Positions 41,293-52,867 of a stretch of 64,000 nucleotides of DNA are shown here, piece by piece. This DNA is from Gnetum montanum. Taxonomy: Eukaryota > Streptophyta > Gnetopsida > Gnetales > Gnetaceae. The stretch spans positions 191,085 to 255,084 of the forward strand of contig MNCI01028261.1 of NCBI GenBank assembly GCA_015680685.1, given 5' to 3'. The translations under genes and the position numbers were made by a program. The notes below the pieces were generated by a model. That model ran no database searches and had not been told where the DNA came from. It saw nothing but the letters and a program-made list of their open reading frames with translations. Position 1 is the stretch's first letter; every line of letters begins with the position of its first letter.

Positions 41293-42222
41293 TATTCTAG
41301 ATATGAATCAGTAAGCATTCATGCATGATCTAGTTGAATTCCATGGATTTTATGTCTTTTGATACACTAGTCTCTAGGAAGAGAAATTACCCTAATAGTA
41401 ATTCATTGTCTTCCCAATTACACTTGTGATATGCAAAGGTATGGTTAAGTGTAATCAAGGCACATGATTTTTATTATTTTTATATTTTATGTTTTGGGTA
41501 CTTAAAACAAAGAATGGAAGGAATGAAGTAATTTAATTGCTAATTTAATCTAATTAACTACACCTAACTAATCCTAACATAAGCATCTATTCTCGCTTGC
41601 TACACACATCCTAAACATGTTTAGTGCTACTAGGTTACCAAATGTGATGCATTATTGGGATTACCAACCACCAAGTGTATGCTCAAAGTGGTCGTGCTTA
41701 TGTGCTTAATTAATTACTACTTAATCTAGCTTAGTTTAGCCTAATTAATTATTTAATTACTTTAAGAATTAAAGGAAATTACATAAAATATTACTTGCAT
41801 AAATAAATAATTAATCTATTTTCAAGTGCTACAAGGTTTATCACAAGGCTCATCTTTATTGTTGTTCATACTATTGTGCTCAGGTACATCCATGCTCAAA
41901 TAAAGATCCATACACTTTTTGACTTGTACTACAGGCACTCAGAAAAATATTCTAACTTTCAAATGATAAAACTATAAGAGCTCAACTACAACTATGACAA
42001 GACATCCCATAAATACAATAGGTGAGTGTGTATTTATAGACTTCAATATGGAGTTGCATCAATGAGGTCTCATAAATGCAACAAATGCTACGTCAATGCA
42101 ACTTCATTGACGGGGTAACACCACGTTGATAGGAATCCATTAATGAGGCTTCATCGATGAGAACCTATCGATGAGGCCACATCAATGAGGGTCTATCAAT
42201 GCAACACTTTTATGCTTCATCA
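41293..42222 (-). repeat. E5 3' LTR, truncated at its U5 end
   Basis: In element orientation it starts tgatgaagcataaaag. It has repeated ATCGAT/TTGATG-type dyads (about 42050-42215), a TATA box (agtctataaatacaca, about 42025-42035) and an R region with 'aataaagatgagcc'. The usual ending (ggggtacctcaccactcatca) is missing at 41293. Confidence 0.8.
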
Positions 42223-42258
42223 TACCCTCACAACTAAATGAAAACTCATGCTCAAGTT
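42223..42258 (-). promoter_or_regulatory. E5 polypurine tract with conserved upstream block
   Basis: On the minus strand it reads cttgagcatgagttttcatt then tagttgtgaggGta-like purines directly before the LTR, as in E2, E3, E4 and E6. Confidence 0.8.
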
Positions 42259-42445
42259 TGTTTACAAAATTAGGAAGGTATGGGATTATTGATTAATACT
42301 TGACACAAAAAAATTGAGTGCCTAGGTGTATAGATTGATATCATTACAAAATTTGTGGTGTTCATGACACAAAATTGAACACCATCATGTGACTACTTCA
42401 AATTGGATAACACATCCTCTGATAACATGAAGATGGTTGAGATGA

Positions 42446-45290
42446 TCAAATAGTTGAAAGCAATGAAGGTTCTTGAGATTCTAAAGGATCTTCACCAACT
42501 TTGGGCATGTGTGGTTGTTGAGAAGGTTGTGGTTGTCCTACTATAGTTGCTACCTCTGGTGGAAGGTAAAAGAAATCTAGTAATGCCTTCATCTTCTTCT
42601 CTTTGCTTTGGGGATCATTCGTAATCAACATGGCATCAACAATGTGGGTTGGAATGGGGATATACCATGGATAGGACATTAATGGAAATAGATCCTTGAT
42701 GTTGATGAACTAGGTAGCAAATTGTTTACGTTCAACATCAAAGACCCTAACTACATTTCATAGCTATTGGTAGTCATTCATTCTTTTGGCCAAGATCTCG
42801 ATAGTAGATGTTTGATCAATATATTTACCCTTGAGAACATTAAGTTTAGTGTTTTCCACCATAAGCTTTTACTTGGTGTCCTTGTGGTGCTTGAACTTAG
42901 CCTCATACAACAAGTAGAAGTTGGCCATCTACTTTTCTAGTTTTGATCATGATCATATATCAGTCAACATAGCCAGGTTTATGTATTAGAGGTTGACAAA
43001 CTTCATATATTCAGTCATCTTCTCTATTTGCAGCTTCTTCAAGTGAATTTCTACTTTATTGTATTGATTAATCCCATTAATGATGGGCTACCATAATTCA
43101 CATCCTTGTTAGAGTTGCTAGAGGGTCTTGTTCATCTTTGGCTTCATCACTTGAATGTGGTTCTCATTCATATCCTTCTGTAGGCTGACCTAGTCTTTGT
43201 AGTGATTTTTGACTCTCTCAAGTTTGAAAGCCTTTGATTTCTAAGCGGATATTTCTATTGGAGTCTTTTGGTGAAGGGCATGGACCTCCTCCATGAAGAG
43301 GATTTTGTTCTCAATTGCTAATCTCCTTAACTTTATATTTTCTTTGGCTAGTTACTCCTGCTATTGATGGATAAAATTAGTCAATTATGGTTTATGTGCA
43401 TTAATGTTTTGTAGGCGATGTGTTTTTCAATTAGTTGAGCATTCTATTAGTAGGTCAGGTCCAAGGCCTTTTGAATTTTATGCTACGTGGCCTCTGCCAA
43501 GGATTAATAAAACATTGTCATCTCCATAACATCCTCAACCCCTTTCAACCTAGTGTGAAGTCGTTCAAGAGCTTCATCTCTTGTTAATTCTAGGTTGAGA
43601 AATGCAGGGTTGGCAATCTGGGCTCTCACTCGAGCAACTTTCATAGCCAAGTGTTCATTTAGCTCCTTGGATATTTTGAGTTACCCTTCCAAAATAATAT
43701 TTTTTCCCTTCCTCTAGCATCTCTAATTGGGTTATAGATATACTATCTAAAAAGTCAAAGACATCCAAAAGCAATTGTCTGGTTCCTACCAATTGGTCTA
43801 GTAGTTATTCATGTTGTGCTTCTCTTAGTCTACCACTTATGATCCTTGCAAATGTCTACACATCTTTAAGTGTAGTGACATCTAGTACAGATGTTGTAGG
43901 GGCATTGAATATCTTGGTGATTCTACCAATAACCATCTCTACTATTATTTCTTATCATTAGTGCCACATCACTAGTATTATGTCCACTTTGCCCTCCTCC
44001 AAGCACACTGAAAAGGTTGTGGTGTTCCTAGAAATCTCTCGGAGTTGCCACTATTATGAGAGAGATATCGTTACCTCTCTAGTGCTAGGATTCAACCTCA
44101 TGGATAATTGCATTCATTGGGTAGAGAAAATGGATCCACCTCTCTTCATTTGGCTAACTATTTAGGCCACCTCATTCAAGTGACTCATCATAGACTAGTA
44201 CACAGATGGGTCTCCACCACTCACACATGCTTGTTGCTCTTACTCACTTAAGAGTCATTCTTGGAACTCATGTAATTTTTGGGATGTTACAGTGACATTC
44301 ATCACTCTTTTTTGAGTGGTAGGTGGAGGTGGTAGCTATTGCTCCTCTTCTTAGATTATTGTTGCAGGACTTTTATTCTTCATCATCTTCACCCAATTAG
44401 CAGTCGAAGCACATTGGATAACATCATTAGTATAGCAGGCTATTCCTCACCTTCAACATAGTTTTCTGATGAGGCATGGGAAGGGGAGTGCATTCCTTCC
44501 ACATTCATTTTCCTTGAACTACTTCTCTATCTCTAGATAGATTGCTTGTGGAAGGTTGACCAAGAATATTTCACTTAGAGTAACACACACATAGGTAGAA
44601 AAGGTAGTGATCTTGTTGGGCCTCACCATGGCATTTAGGTGAAAGGCCACAATCTTGTAATGGATCCTTTCTATTGATGTGAGTGTACTGTACTCCTTAT
44701 GATAGACACCATAGCACCATTGAATCCATTCCTTTTTAATGCTGGGATCTACCTGCATTGGAATCTCAATGATATTCTTCCCAGTTTTAGGCAACCCAAC
44801 TACCTCTGCAATGGCTTGCACTAAGTAGGATACTAAAATGTCCTTGATTTTGACCATTGAACTAGTCATCCTATTACTTAAAAATAGGAATGTCTCTCCC
44901 ATGTACCAATCCTCACTAGAAATGATAATTGGCAACATGGGAGAGGTCTTCAGTTGATCTTGTACCTTCTTAGGTGCTTGCTCAAAGAAAGAGACAAAGT
45001 TCAACTCTTGAAGCACTATTTCTATACCTCCCTTAATCTAATTTGGTTTAGGTAGGCTTCCATTAAGGTCTTCTTAAGGTTTTCTTATTGAGCCAATGCC
45101 TTGTCTTGGTGGGAATGCTCTGTTTTTGCCAACTATTTTTGGAATTTGACAAAAAGACTTTACTTTGGCCTCCTCCCTAAGAGGCCCCATAGCATGGGTT
45201 GCAATTGGTTCTTCTTGGGCTTGTTCTTGGCCATTTTTCCCTTGGTTGGGATGGTGCTCCTTCATGTGTGTGTTTGCCTTTTGGTACCAT
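42446..45290 (-). pseudogene. E5 long 3' ORF with plant-transposon-protein-like domain
   Basis: The ATG at 45290 directly follows an acceptor-like tgatcacag and gives MVPKGKHTHEG; other frames nearby are also open. The best-preserved part, 45016-44519 (165 codons), has QELNFVSFFEQAPKKVQDQL, DWYMGETFLFLSNRM, SYLVQAIAEVVGLPKTGKNI, KKEWIQWCYGVYHKEYSTLT, ERIHYKIVAFHL and TFSTYVCVTLSEIF, then LPFPCLI. This order (F-x-x-x-A-I-x-x-x-x-G-L-P, a W-containing helix, a helix ending in ICVG-like residues, then LPFP.LI..LC) resembles the 'putative plant transposon protein' domain of uncertain function. A long, frame-shifted, helix-rich region follows (about 44400-42900) and the end is MSYPWYIPIPTHIVDAML with a Pro/Gln-rich tail (42679-42446). 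E2 has a shortened relative in the same slot. The family match is from memory and tentative. Confidence 0.6.
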
Positions 45291-45427
45291 CTGTGATCAT
45301 AACACATCCATGGATTAGTAGATATAATGTGTAACTTAGAATATTTGGATACCTTATGTTGTTAATTAGTTACACTTGGCTACGATTGAACCATGGTAGA
45401 TTGATTATTTTATTACTTAATATATTT

Positions 45428-47095
45428 ATGGCCCCTAACCCAACCATCCCTACTCCTAAGATGGTGAATATCATTGACTCCTTTGACAAAGGAGTGAAGA
45501 AGTTCATCATCTAGGTTCAGGATGTGCTTGTCACCTTGGCCATCAATAAGTCAACCTTTAGTGACCTCTTTGGCATTCCTCGTGAAGGCCTACAAATCTT
45601 CACTAAAATAAGTAAAGAGGTGAACCACTAGGAGAAGATGAAGAAGTGGTTAGACACTTGTTGTGGTTACAAGGGATTGTCTCTCAACCAATTCAAGATT
45701 GAAGAGACTAGAGAGGCATATCCCTTGTTCCACTATGAGGGGTTTCCTAAGTTATTATTTTAGGGTAAGATCATGGGTGCTGAGCAAGAATGGACCATGA
45801 AGAAGGTTATTTTGAAGGATGCTCAATTTAACTAGGCTGCTCACTTGGCTTTTGGGCTACATGGAAAAATCCTTAAACTTTGTGACAACCTCACAACAAA
45901 ATACCACATGCATTACACATTGTTTGTAGCATATCTTAGGAGGTTCATAGAGTTCTTGGTGGTGAGGAAGGATGGAAAATTGGTAAGCCAAGATCCATAT
46001 CAACTTTCCAAGCCATGGGTGAAACACATTTATCTCACCATGTAGGCTCAAAACTAACTAGAGGACATTGAGGAGTCGATGTCTATTACCACTAAGTAAC
46101 TTAGTGGTGGGCATTGTGCTTCCCTTGATAGTATGGAGATTGAACCCCAGGTTGAGCATGGGAACATTAGAAAGCCAAGAGATTATAGGCTAAAGTTGAA
46201 GGTGTAGCTAGAGCCAAATTGAAAAGGCCTATGGTTGAGGAAGTAGCACAAGCAATTGAGCAACCCTCCAAGAGGAGGTTAATTATTATAGTTGGTCAAG
46301 CATGCAACGTGGTTATAGGTATGTTTTAGTTTGTTTTATTTTTAGTTGTTTTGCATTGTTATGTTTTATGTTATAAGGCTATATTATTATTTTGTTTAAG
46401 GTTAGATATGCTAAGTTATAGTATGTTTTGCTCTTGTTGTTCTTGGAGGCAAGCAACAAGAGTTGGTGGGCAAGGCAACAATAATGAAGGTGGAGCAAGA
46501 ATGCCTAGAGGAGGAGCTCCTACAACACCATGAGGATGAGGGGTTATCCAATGTTTCATTGGATGACTTTGAAGTAATTCGTAACCCCTCACAACTAGGT
46601 GAACCCCTTGTCATCATCCTAGATGACACTTCGGGCATGCATGCCTTTTGCTTCATATGTTTAAGTTTTTTTTTTAGTTTATGCTTGGTATTAATCATTT
46701 GTTGGTTGTTATGCTTGTCTTAGCTACTATGCCTCAGCTTACTACCTTAACCTCCATGTTTACATGAAGCCATGGATAAACACTTTTGATAAGAGGGAAT
46801 TCATGTGAGGGATGGCTAAGGACATGATTAATCAATTACAATAGGATGCTTTTGATGTTGGTAAGAACTTCATTTATCCTAGATTTTTAGTTTTTTAAAA
46901 TTTTTGTTTTACAATTGTACTATTTTAGTTATGTTGTTGTTTGTTTTTCTTGGTTATTTGGTGACTTATTATTTTTAAATATGTCTCTTTATGTTATTTT
47001 CAGCACCTACACTTAAATGGGATCTTAACTACCCTATTGAGATTGATGCTCTACCTAGCTTAACATTAGATGTGGAGAATGTTCCATGAAAGCTA
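45428..47095 (+). pseudogene. Intron-containing gene remnant, unknown function
   Basis: Opposite in direction to E5. The first exon-like part starts MAPNPTIPTPKMVNIIDSFD at 45428 and includes LFGIPREGLQIFTKISKEVN, KKWLDTCCGYKGLSLNQFKI, AYPLFHYEGFPKLLF and LAFGLHGKILKLCDNL (open 45845-46045). It passes after a frame change to RAKLKRPMVEEVAQAIEQPS and ends at gtatgt near 46317. A second exon-like part is at about 46450-46640 (VGKATIMKVEQECLEEELLQ). A further exon ends before gtaagaac (46861) and resumes after ttattttcag (47003) with PTLKWDLNYPIEIDALPSL. TAG stops replace likely Gln or Trp codons. I do not recognise the protein. It may be a captured or resident gene; E6 is inserted just after it. 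Confidence 0.45.
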
Positions 47096-47129
47096 TATGA
47101 AAGTACCATTGAATGTGTATTTTCATGCA

Positions 47130-47985
47130 TGATGAGTGGTGAGGTACCCCTACACCCAACCATATGAATCACTAAGGCGATATGCGTGATCTGGTCGAAT
47201 TTTATGGACCTATAGTTATCTAATGAACTATCTCTTCTAGGAAGTGAAATGAGTGTTGAGAACATTCATTGTCTTCCCAACTACACTTGTGAGGCTTGAG
47301 GGTATGGTTTAAGTGTAATTGAGGTATATGATTTTTTATTATTTTATGTTTTACAGATGTAATCAACTATAACAAAAATGAAGAGTAGAGTAACTTAAAA
47401 TCTAACTTTTCTATTGCCTATCTAGCCTAACACGAGTAACCATCCAACTTTCTTGAACACATCCTAAACACACATAGCACTACTGGGCTACCAAACGTTA
47501 AGCATTGTTGGGTTACCAAGTACTATATGTATGCTCAAAGTGGTCATGCTCGTGTTCATTAACAACTAGAAATAAATTGCTTAATTCAAATGCAATAAAG
47601 TAACTAGCAAGAAATTGAAATTTATTAAAGAAAATATTAATCTATTTTCAATGTTGTAAGGATTTTCAAAAGAGTTCATTTTATTCTTGTCACATTGCTG
47701 TGCTCAGGTACATTAGTCCTCGAACAAAGAACCATACACACTTAGACTCCTTCTATGGGCACTTAGAAAGTATTCTAACTCTGAGGAAAATAAATCGTAA
47801 GAGCTTCGCTACTCTAACTAAACACTAACCTCAAAACTATGCAAAAACTAGAGCCTAGGCACTATATTTATAGGATATGATATATGCCCCAATGTCAAAT
47901 ACCTAACATCAGATCTAGAACCCAATGTCATAGCCCTGATGTTGCATACCTGACATCACAGCCACATAAAAACAATGATTCATCA
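47130..47985 (-). repeat. E6 3' LTR (856 bp)
   Basis: In element orientation it starts tgatgaatcattg and ends ccaccactcatca-like (atgatgagtggtgagg on the given strand). It has GATGTC/GACATC dyad half-sites (47885-47965), TATA (tcctataaatatagtgc, about 47866) and a poly(A)-type AATAAA near 47680. Confidence 0.9.
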
Positions 47986-50277
47986 TACCCCCACGACTAA
48001 ATGAAAACTCATCCTCGAGTAAAAAAGAGGAGGAACAAGTTCTGTACAACATAATATATTAGGTAGGTATGGGATTATTGATTAACATACAAACTGACTT
48101 AAATGGAACAACAGACTCTAAGTGCCCAAGTGTATGAAATTATAATTTTTAGAAAATTGGTGTTCATGGTAAGAGAAGCAAATACCCAAGATAACACTAA
48201 CATCCAACACCTCTTAGTAGCAGAAGAATGAGAGAGAAGAGTTCCTACAATCACGAATGGTTCTCATTGTATGGTATTGCTACATCATCCTTGGTGAAGA
48301 TATTCTTGCTTCTAGTCCATGCTTCCCACTGCAATCACAATAGAATCATGAATTAGTATGCCATGTATAACACATAACTGTTAAATACCTTGTCTCTTTG
48401 GTGGCTACACTTGTCTAGGTTTTGATTGTGGTTTATTGATTCCTTGAGTAGTGTTAGTGGGAAGGTTGATAAATAGGGTAAAATAGATAAGAGGTTCATT
48501 AAATTTGAAAATTTTAACACAAGGAAATATTTGAAGAGAGTGTAAGAATTCACAATAATAAAAAGTAAAGTTCATTGAAAAATGTTATAAAGATGTGTAC
48601 AATTGGATGTCATTGATGGGATAAACAAAAGAGAATTTTATTATACGAGTGTTTAAGGGTAAATAACTTAACTAATCCAACCAAAAGATATGCAAGTGGG
48701 TCCTTCTCAAGGTAGTCACAAGCCTTTTATGCCCTCGCATAACTTCAATGGAAAAAGTCCATGGGCTCTATGGATGATTAATGGTTATAGAAGGTTAAGT
48801 ACAAAAACACAAAAGAAATTAACTAAGAATTCTAACACATCAAACCAAGACATTGAACCAAAACATGAAACTGGTAGTGAGGTGAGACATGGAGAGCATA
48901 GATAAGTGAGAAAGAGTGGAATGAAGTTCCTGATTATGGTCACATAAAGTCCCTTGTGGATTTTATGGTTAAATGACTTGATAGGATCCATCCTTAGTCC
49001 AAACCAAAACCAACCATGTTCAATGACTTCGCAACGTCATTCTAATACTAGTCCATCCCTTGAGACATAAGAGTGCTTCCATAGAACAACCACTATTCCA
49101 AATTAGAGAAGAAGCAAGAAGTGAGGAAGGGCCTTAGTTAGAGGGAACTAGTCCCATAACCAATGCTTGTAGCTCATTTATTCTATCTAAGGAGTGTGCT
49201 TTGAATTCCCATTAATTTTTTTTGAAATGAAAACCACACCATGTAATGACACATATATTTATTTTATCTAAGGGGTGTGCTTTGATTCCTCATCATTTTT
49301 TTCTGATGAGAACCACACCATGTGAGGACATTTGTTTTGTCCAAGGGGTGTGCTTTGAATTCTCATTATTTTTTTTTCTGATGAGAACCACACCATGTAA
49401 GGACTTATTCAACTTCCTTTTATTGATTGACACAGAATAGTAAAAAATTCATGAAAACACACATGCATCCAAGAAAACAGAAAAGCACAAAGAATACCAA
49501 ATCCCCTTAAAGTGACATTCTATTCAAACCTTTGAAACCTTCCCAATTTTTGAAACTACCGAAGTCACAAATTTATTAAAGTTTTATTAATGAAAAAGGG
49601 ATTGCACATTTCCAAAACAAGGAAAACCATAGAGTTTGTGGATGTGTGGATGTTGTGGACTCACTGCTTGTTGCATGAAAAGGAAACCATATCCTAATTA
49701 TCTATAACAAAATTCAAAGCCAAAAACTAGACACCAACAATCAAATAATAAAGCAGTATATACCACCATCAAACAATACATTACAATTGTACCTGGCACT
49801 TATTAACAAAAAGTTAGAAAATCACATCAAAATAAAATAAAAGAAAATATGAAATAAAGTGTAAAATATTTAGAAAATAGAAAATATACTAACAATGGTA
49901 TAAAAAAATTGGAAAAGATTAATAACATGAAAACAAAAAGATGTAAAATAAAGAATGTGTAAAAAAAAGTTGTAAAATAGAAAAAATGTGTAAAACAAAA
50001 AATTTGAAAAACTAAGAAGTTTCTTGTATGGTTAGCATGAGTAGCCATCTCCCCCACAACTAAGTTGAAAGGAGGAGATCTGAAATATGGATCATGGTTG
50101 TTTATTTGGAAAGGTGTTCATTATGTTAGCTAGCATATGCTCATGGAAAGGTTTGATTTGTTGAATGTTGACTAGCTATTTTTTGTTTGGGCTCTAACAC
50201 TTGTAGATCATCATAACCCTAGAAGGAAAAGTTTCATAAATGATGTAAGGTCCTTCTCACAGTGTTTAGAGCTTAGT
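47986..50277 (-). other. E6 3' noncoding region
   Basis: No gene. It mirrors E4: polypurine tract and conserved block (47986-48020), acceptor-like gtgattgcag (about 48329), 'ggacccactt' block near 48695, three ~85-bp units (49170-49420), 'cactttaaggggattt' near 49505, T-rich repeats (A-rich here, 49900-50000) and polypurine-like motif at 50045-50061. Confidence 0.8.
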
Positions 50278-50505
50278 TCATTGAGGTACGTGTGTGGGGT
50301 TCCAATAGAGAACCTTTTCTATTGGTTGAAATTTGACTTTTCTAATTTTTAGGTCATGATGCTTTTTGTTATAGGCATTGTGCAACTCATCAGATGATAG
50401 GGCTATCAATTGATTTTTGTCTAGCAAGTTGAGATTCATTAGTCTTTCTTTTTGGGTTAGACTCAAGTCAATGTCAAGGTCACAAGTTGATTGTGAAAGG
50501 GATTC
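50278..50505 (-). pseudogene. E6 integrase C-terminal fragment
   Basis: Reading leftward the frame gives [40 protein letters not shown] and HHDLKIRKVKFQPIEKVLYW. This is almost identical in order to the integrase tail of E4 ([40 protein letters not shown]). It covers roughly the last 75 residues before the noncoding region. The upstream part of integrase and all other pol domains are missing because the element is broken here. Confidence 0.85.
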
Positions 50506-51240
50506 AAGTAAAAGAAGTCTTCAAACTATTTGAAGGCTCCCTAACTATTGCTAATTCCTCATCTCCTTAGGCCTGTACTGCTTTTGGGGAGGTGACTATA
50601 GTGAAATTTTCATGAGAGTCACCTACATGAACTAATATTGACAACAACAATATATTGATAGGTTTTAATTTTGGGGAGGTGGATTGGGTTCACATGACCT
50701 AGGAATAGATCCTCAATCATTTGGAGGTTGGCTTTTGGAATCTTCTACTAGAAGATGTTCCTATGCCCTCCCAAGTTTCCTTATTTCATTTTTAGCATAT
50801 TTTAGTTTACTTTGTTTTAATTTATAGTTTGTAATTCAATTTCATACTTTGTTGATTATTAATTAAACTTGTGCTTTATTGTGGTACAAGTACCAAGTGA
50901 TGCCAATAGGCCTAGTTGTAAAGATGAAAGTGCTCATCAACCCCCTATAACAGCCTCTTAAAACCATCTATTGGATTTTTTTCTTTGGATATTTCTTTTG
51001 TTATGTTAATGTTTGACATTATGATGTATTAGCTAGTGTTAGCCATTTGATCAGTTGATGGACAGTTTATTGTTTCATGTATTGTTTAGACTTTTGTCAC
51101 ATGATGTGACAAACATTTAGAATATTAATATTTTTTTAAGTTTTAATTTGGTTTATATGTTTTAATGTTTAATGTTTTATTCATGTTATAATTTTTATGT
51201 TTTTGTTCATGTCATAGGCTATGTTGGTTAAATATGCAAA
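50506..51240. other. Unassigned sequence, probably T3 spacer
   Basis: No gene recognised. The part near 51090 (cttttgtcacatgatgtgac) has a counterpart in T4 near 63735 on the other strand, so at least the right half belongs to T3 downstream of protease. Confidence 0.45.
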
Positions 51241-51288
51241 ATGGCCATAATGTAAACTAGGTGGTAAATGATGATAAGAGGTTTGCTA

Positions 51289-51490
51289 GTTTTAGGTTGT
51301 GGTGGACCATATGATTGTTTGCTAGTTTTAGGCCATGGTGGGCCATATGTTTTTCTAGTTTTAGGCCATGGTGGGTTGTGTGATGTTTCCAGTATTAGGC
51401 CTTAGCGGGCCATACAATGATTTGCCAATTTTAGGCCATTGCAAGCCCCATGATTTTGCTAGTTTTAGGTCCTAGAGGGCCCTACAATTT
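51289..51490 (-). repeat. T3 tandem repeat of ~35 bp, 6 units
   Basis: Units start ttttaggccatggtgggcca and end 'ttgctag'. The same repeat, reversed, stands at the same distance after the protease in T4 (63305-63500), so it belongs to the element. Confidence 0.88.
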
Positions 51491-51747
51491 AAAATGAAAA
51501 TTTTTTATTAATTTTTAAATATTTTTTTAACTTTTTATGAGTTTTTTAGGTTTTAAAATTTTTGTGATATTTTTCATATTTTATGATAAAAAAATAAAAA
51601 GGCATAAAAGAAAAATTGTAAATTAAAATGAATCTTAATCTATGCGTAAACTAAAGGTTAAAACAAAGTAGAACAAGAGTATACAAAATAATGCATACAA
51701 TGTGTAAACTAGGCTATTAATGTTATAAAAGAAAGAAGGTCATATGA

Positions 51748-52440
51748 TCATAGGTACAAGGATGAGTGAATCAAGGGCATGCATAAATTATGCAAGTGTT
51801 TTATAATCTTTGACAGATTAGAAAATGTGTATGATCTACTTTGCACAATTCTATATTTCCCATTTCCTTTGATCACAATGTTGAAGGGGAGCTGTTCCTG
51901 TGATACATCCATGGGCCAATCATTGTTGGTTTTAGCCCCTTGTACTCTATCAGGCTTCTTGACCTTGTGTTTAATAGTAGGAGTTTCTTTTTGAAACTCC
52001 ACTTTAGACCCTTGTTCAATGTTAACATTGTTAACCAACAAGGGAACCTCATTGTTGACATGGATGATTATCTCACCTCCCTCATAAGGTTGGTGACTTT
52101 CTTGGTAGATCTGTGAGGAATTAACTTGTAATTGATCTAGCCAAGGCATTCCTAGGATAAGGTTGAATCTTGGTGTCTCGTCCACCACCAACAAATTGGC
52201 CATTGTGGGGAATTGCTTCCCTATCAAAAATTATAAATAAATGAAGCCTTTTATGACAACTCGAGATCTATTGAGGGATTTAAGAGTGGTTGTTATAGTA
52301 TCTTGCATATGCTCAGTTAGGCCTAGATGTTCTATGATGGTATAAGATATTACATTTGTTGCAACTCCATCATCAACATGTACCCTATGCACTTTGTACT
52401 ACCTTATCCATATGGTTATAAAGAGAGAAGCCTTGGTTGT
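51748..52440 (-). pseudogene. T3 aspartic protease region
   Basis: Reading leftward: VHRVHVDDGVATNVISYTII is the active-site block, with D-D-G-V in place of the usual D-x-G-A. EHLGLTEHM follows and, after a stop, GKQFPTMANLLVVDETPRFN and LILGMPWLDQLQVN, the Ile/Leu-L-G-x-x-W-L motif near the protease end. Then comes ESHQPYEGGEIIIHVNNEVP, and a tail that stays open to 51748. T4 has the same order on the plus strand. The altered active site and stops make activity unlikely. Confidence 0.8.
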
Positions 52441-52867
52441 CTTTCCATCCTAGGGGTTGATCTTGATCTGACTATCATGGAACACTAGTGTTGTTGACCT
52501 TGTTTCTTCCTTTGGTAAGAGAGGTACCACCACTATGTGGATGGACTCCTCACTAGTTGGGATGTCCTCACTAGTGAAAATGGAAATCAACATCTTTACT
52601 AGCACTTTATGGCTAGCGATGGGGGTCATGACAAGGTCATATAGGCTACAAGATATGTTCTTTTATTTTAACAACTACTTGACCTGTTCCATCATAGTAA
52701 GGAAGTCTTTGTCATTGGTTGTAGGATTTTCATTCTTAACATTGTTGACTTCCTCCATGCACCCCAAAATGTGAACTTCATGTTTCAATGATTATATTTT
52801 GGCTTCCTTTCCTTTCCCCTGTGTTTTGGGCTCCTCTTGTGATTAACTAGTTGAAGCAGCCTAAGCA

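Larger units (their letters stand above)
41293..45300 (-). mobile_element. E5: truncated family-E element with long 3' ORF
   Basis: Reading leftward: a coding region (45290-42446), a short noncoding region, the polypurine tract (42238-42223) and a 3' LTR (42222-41293) lacking its last ~40 bases. No gag, protease, RT or 5' LTR is found to the right; the boundary near 45300 is approximate. Confidence 0.7.
47130..50505 (-). mobile_element. E6: 3' half of an E4-like element
   Basis: Reading leftward: the end of integrase (50505-50278), the full noncoding 3' region, polypurine tract and 3' LTR (47985-47130). No primer-binding site adjoins the LTR at 47130; the flank atgca (47125-47129) would be the target duplication. 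The 5' half is missing and the break near 50505 abuts T3. Confidence 0.85.
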
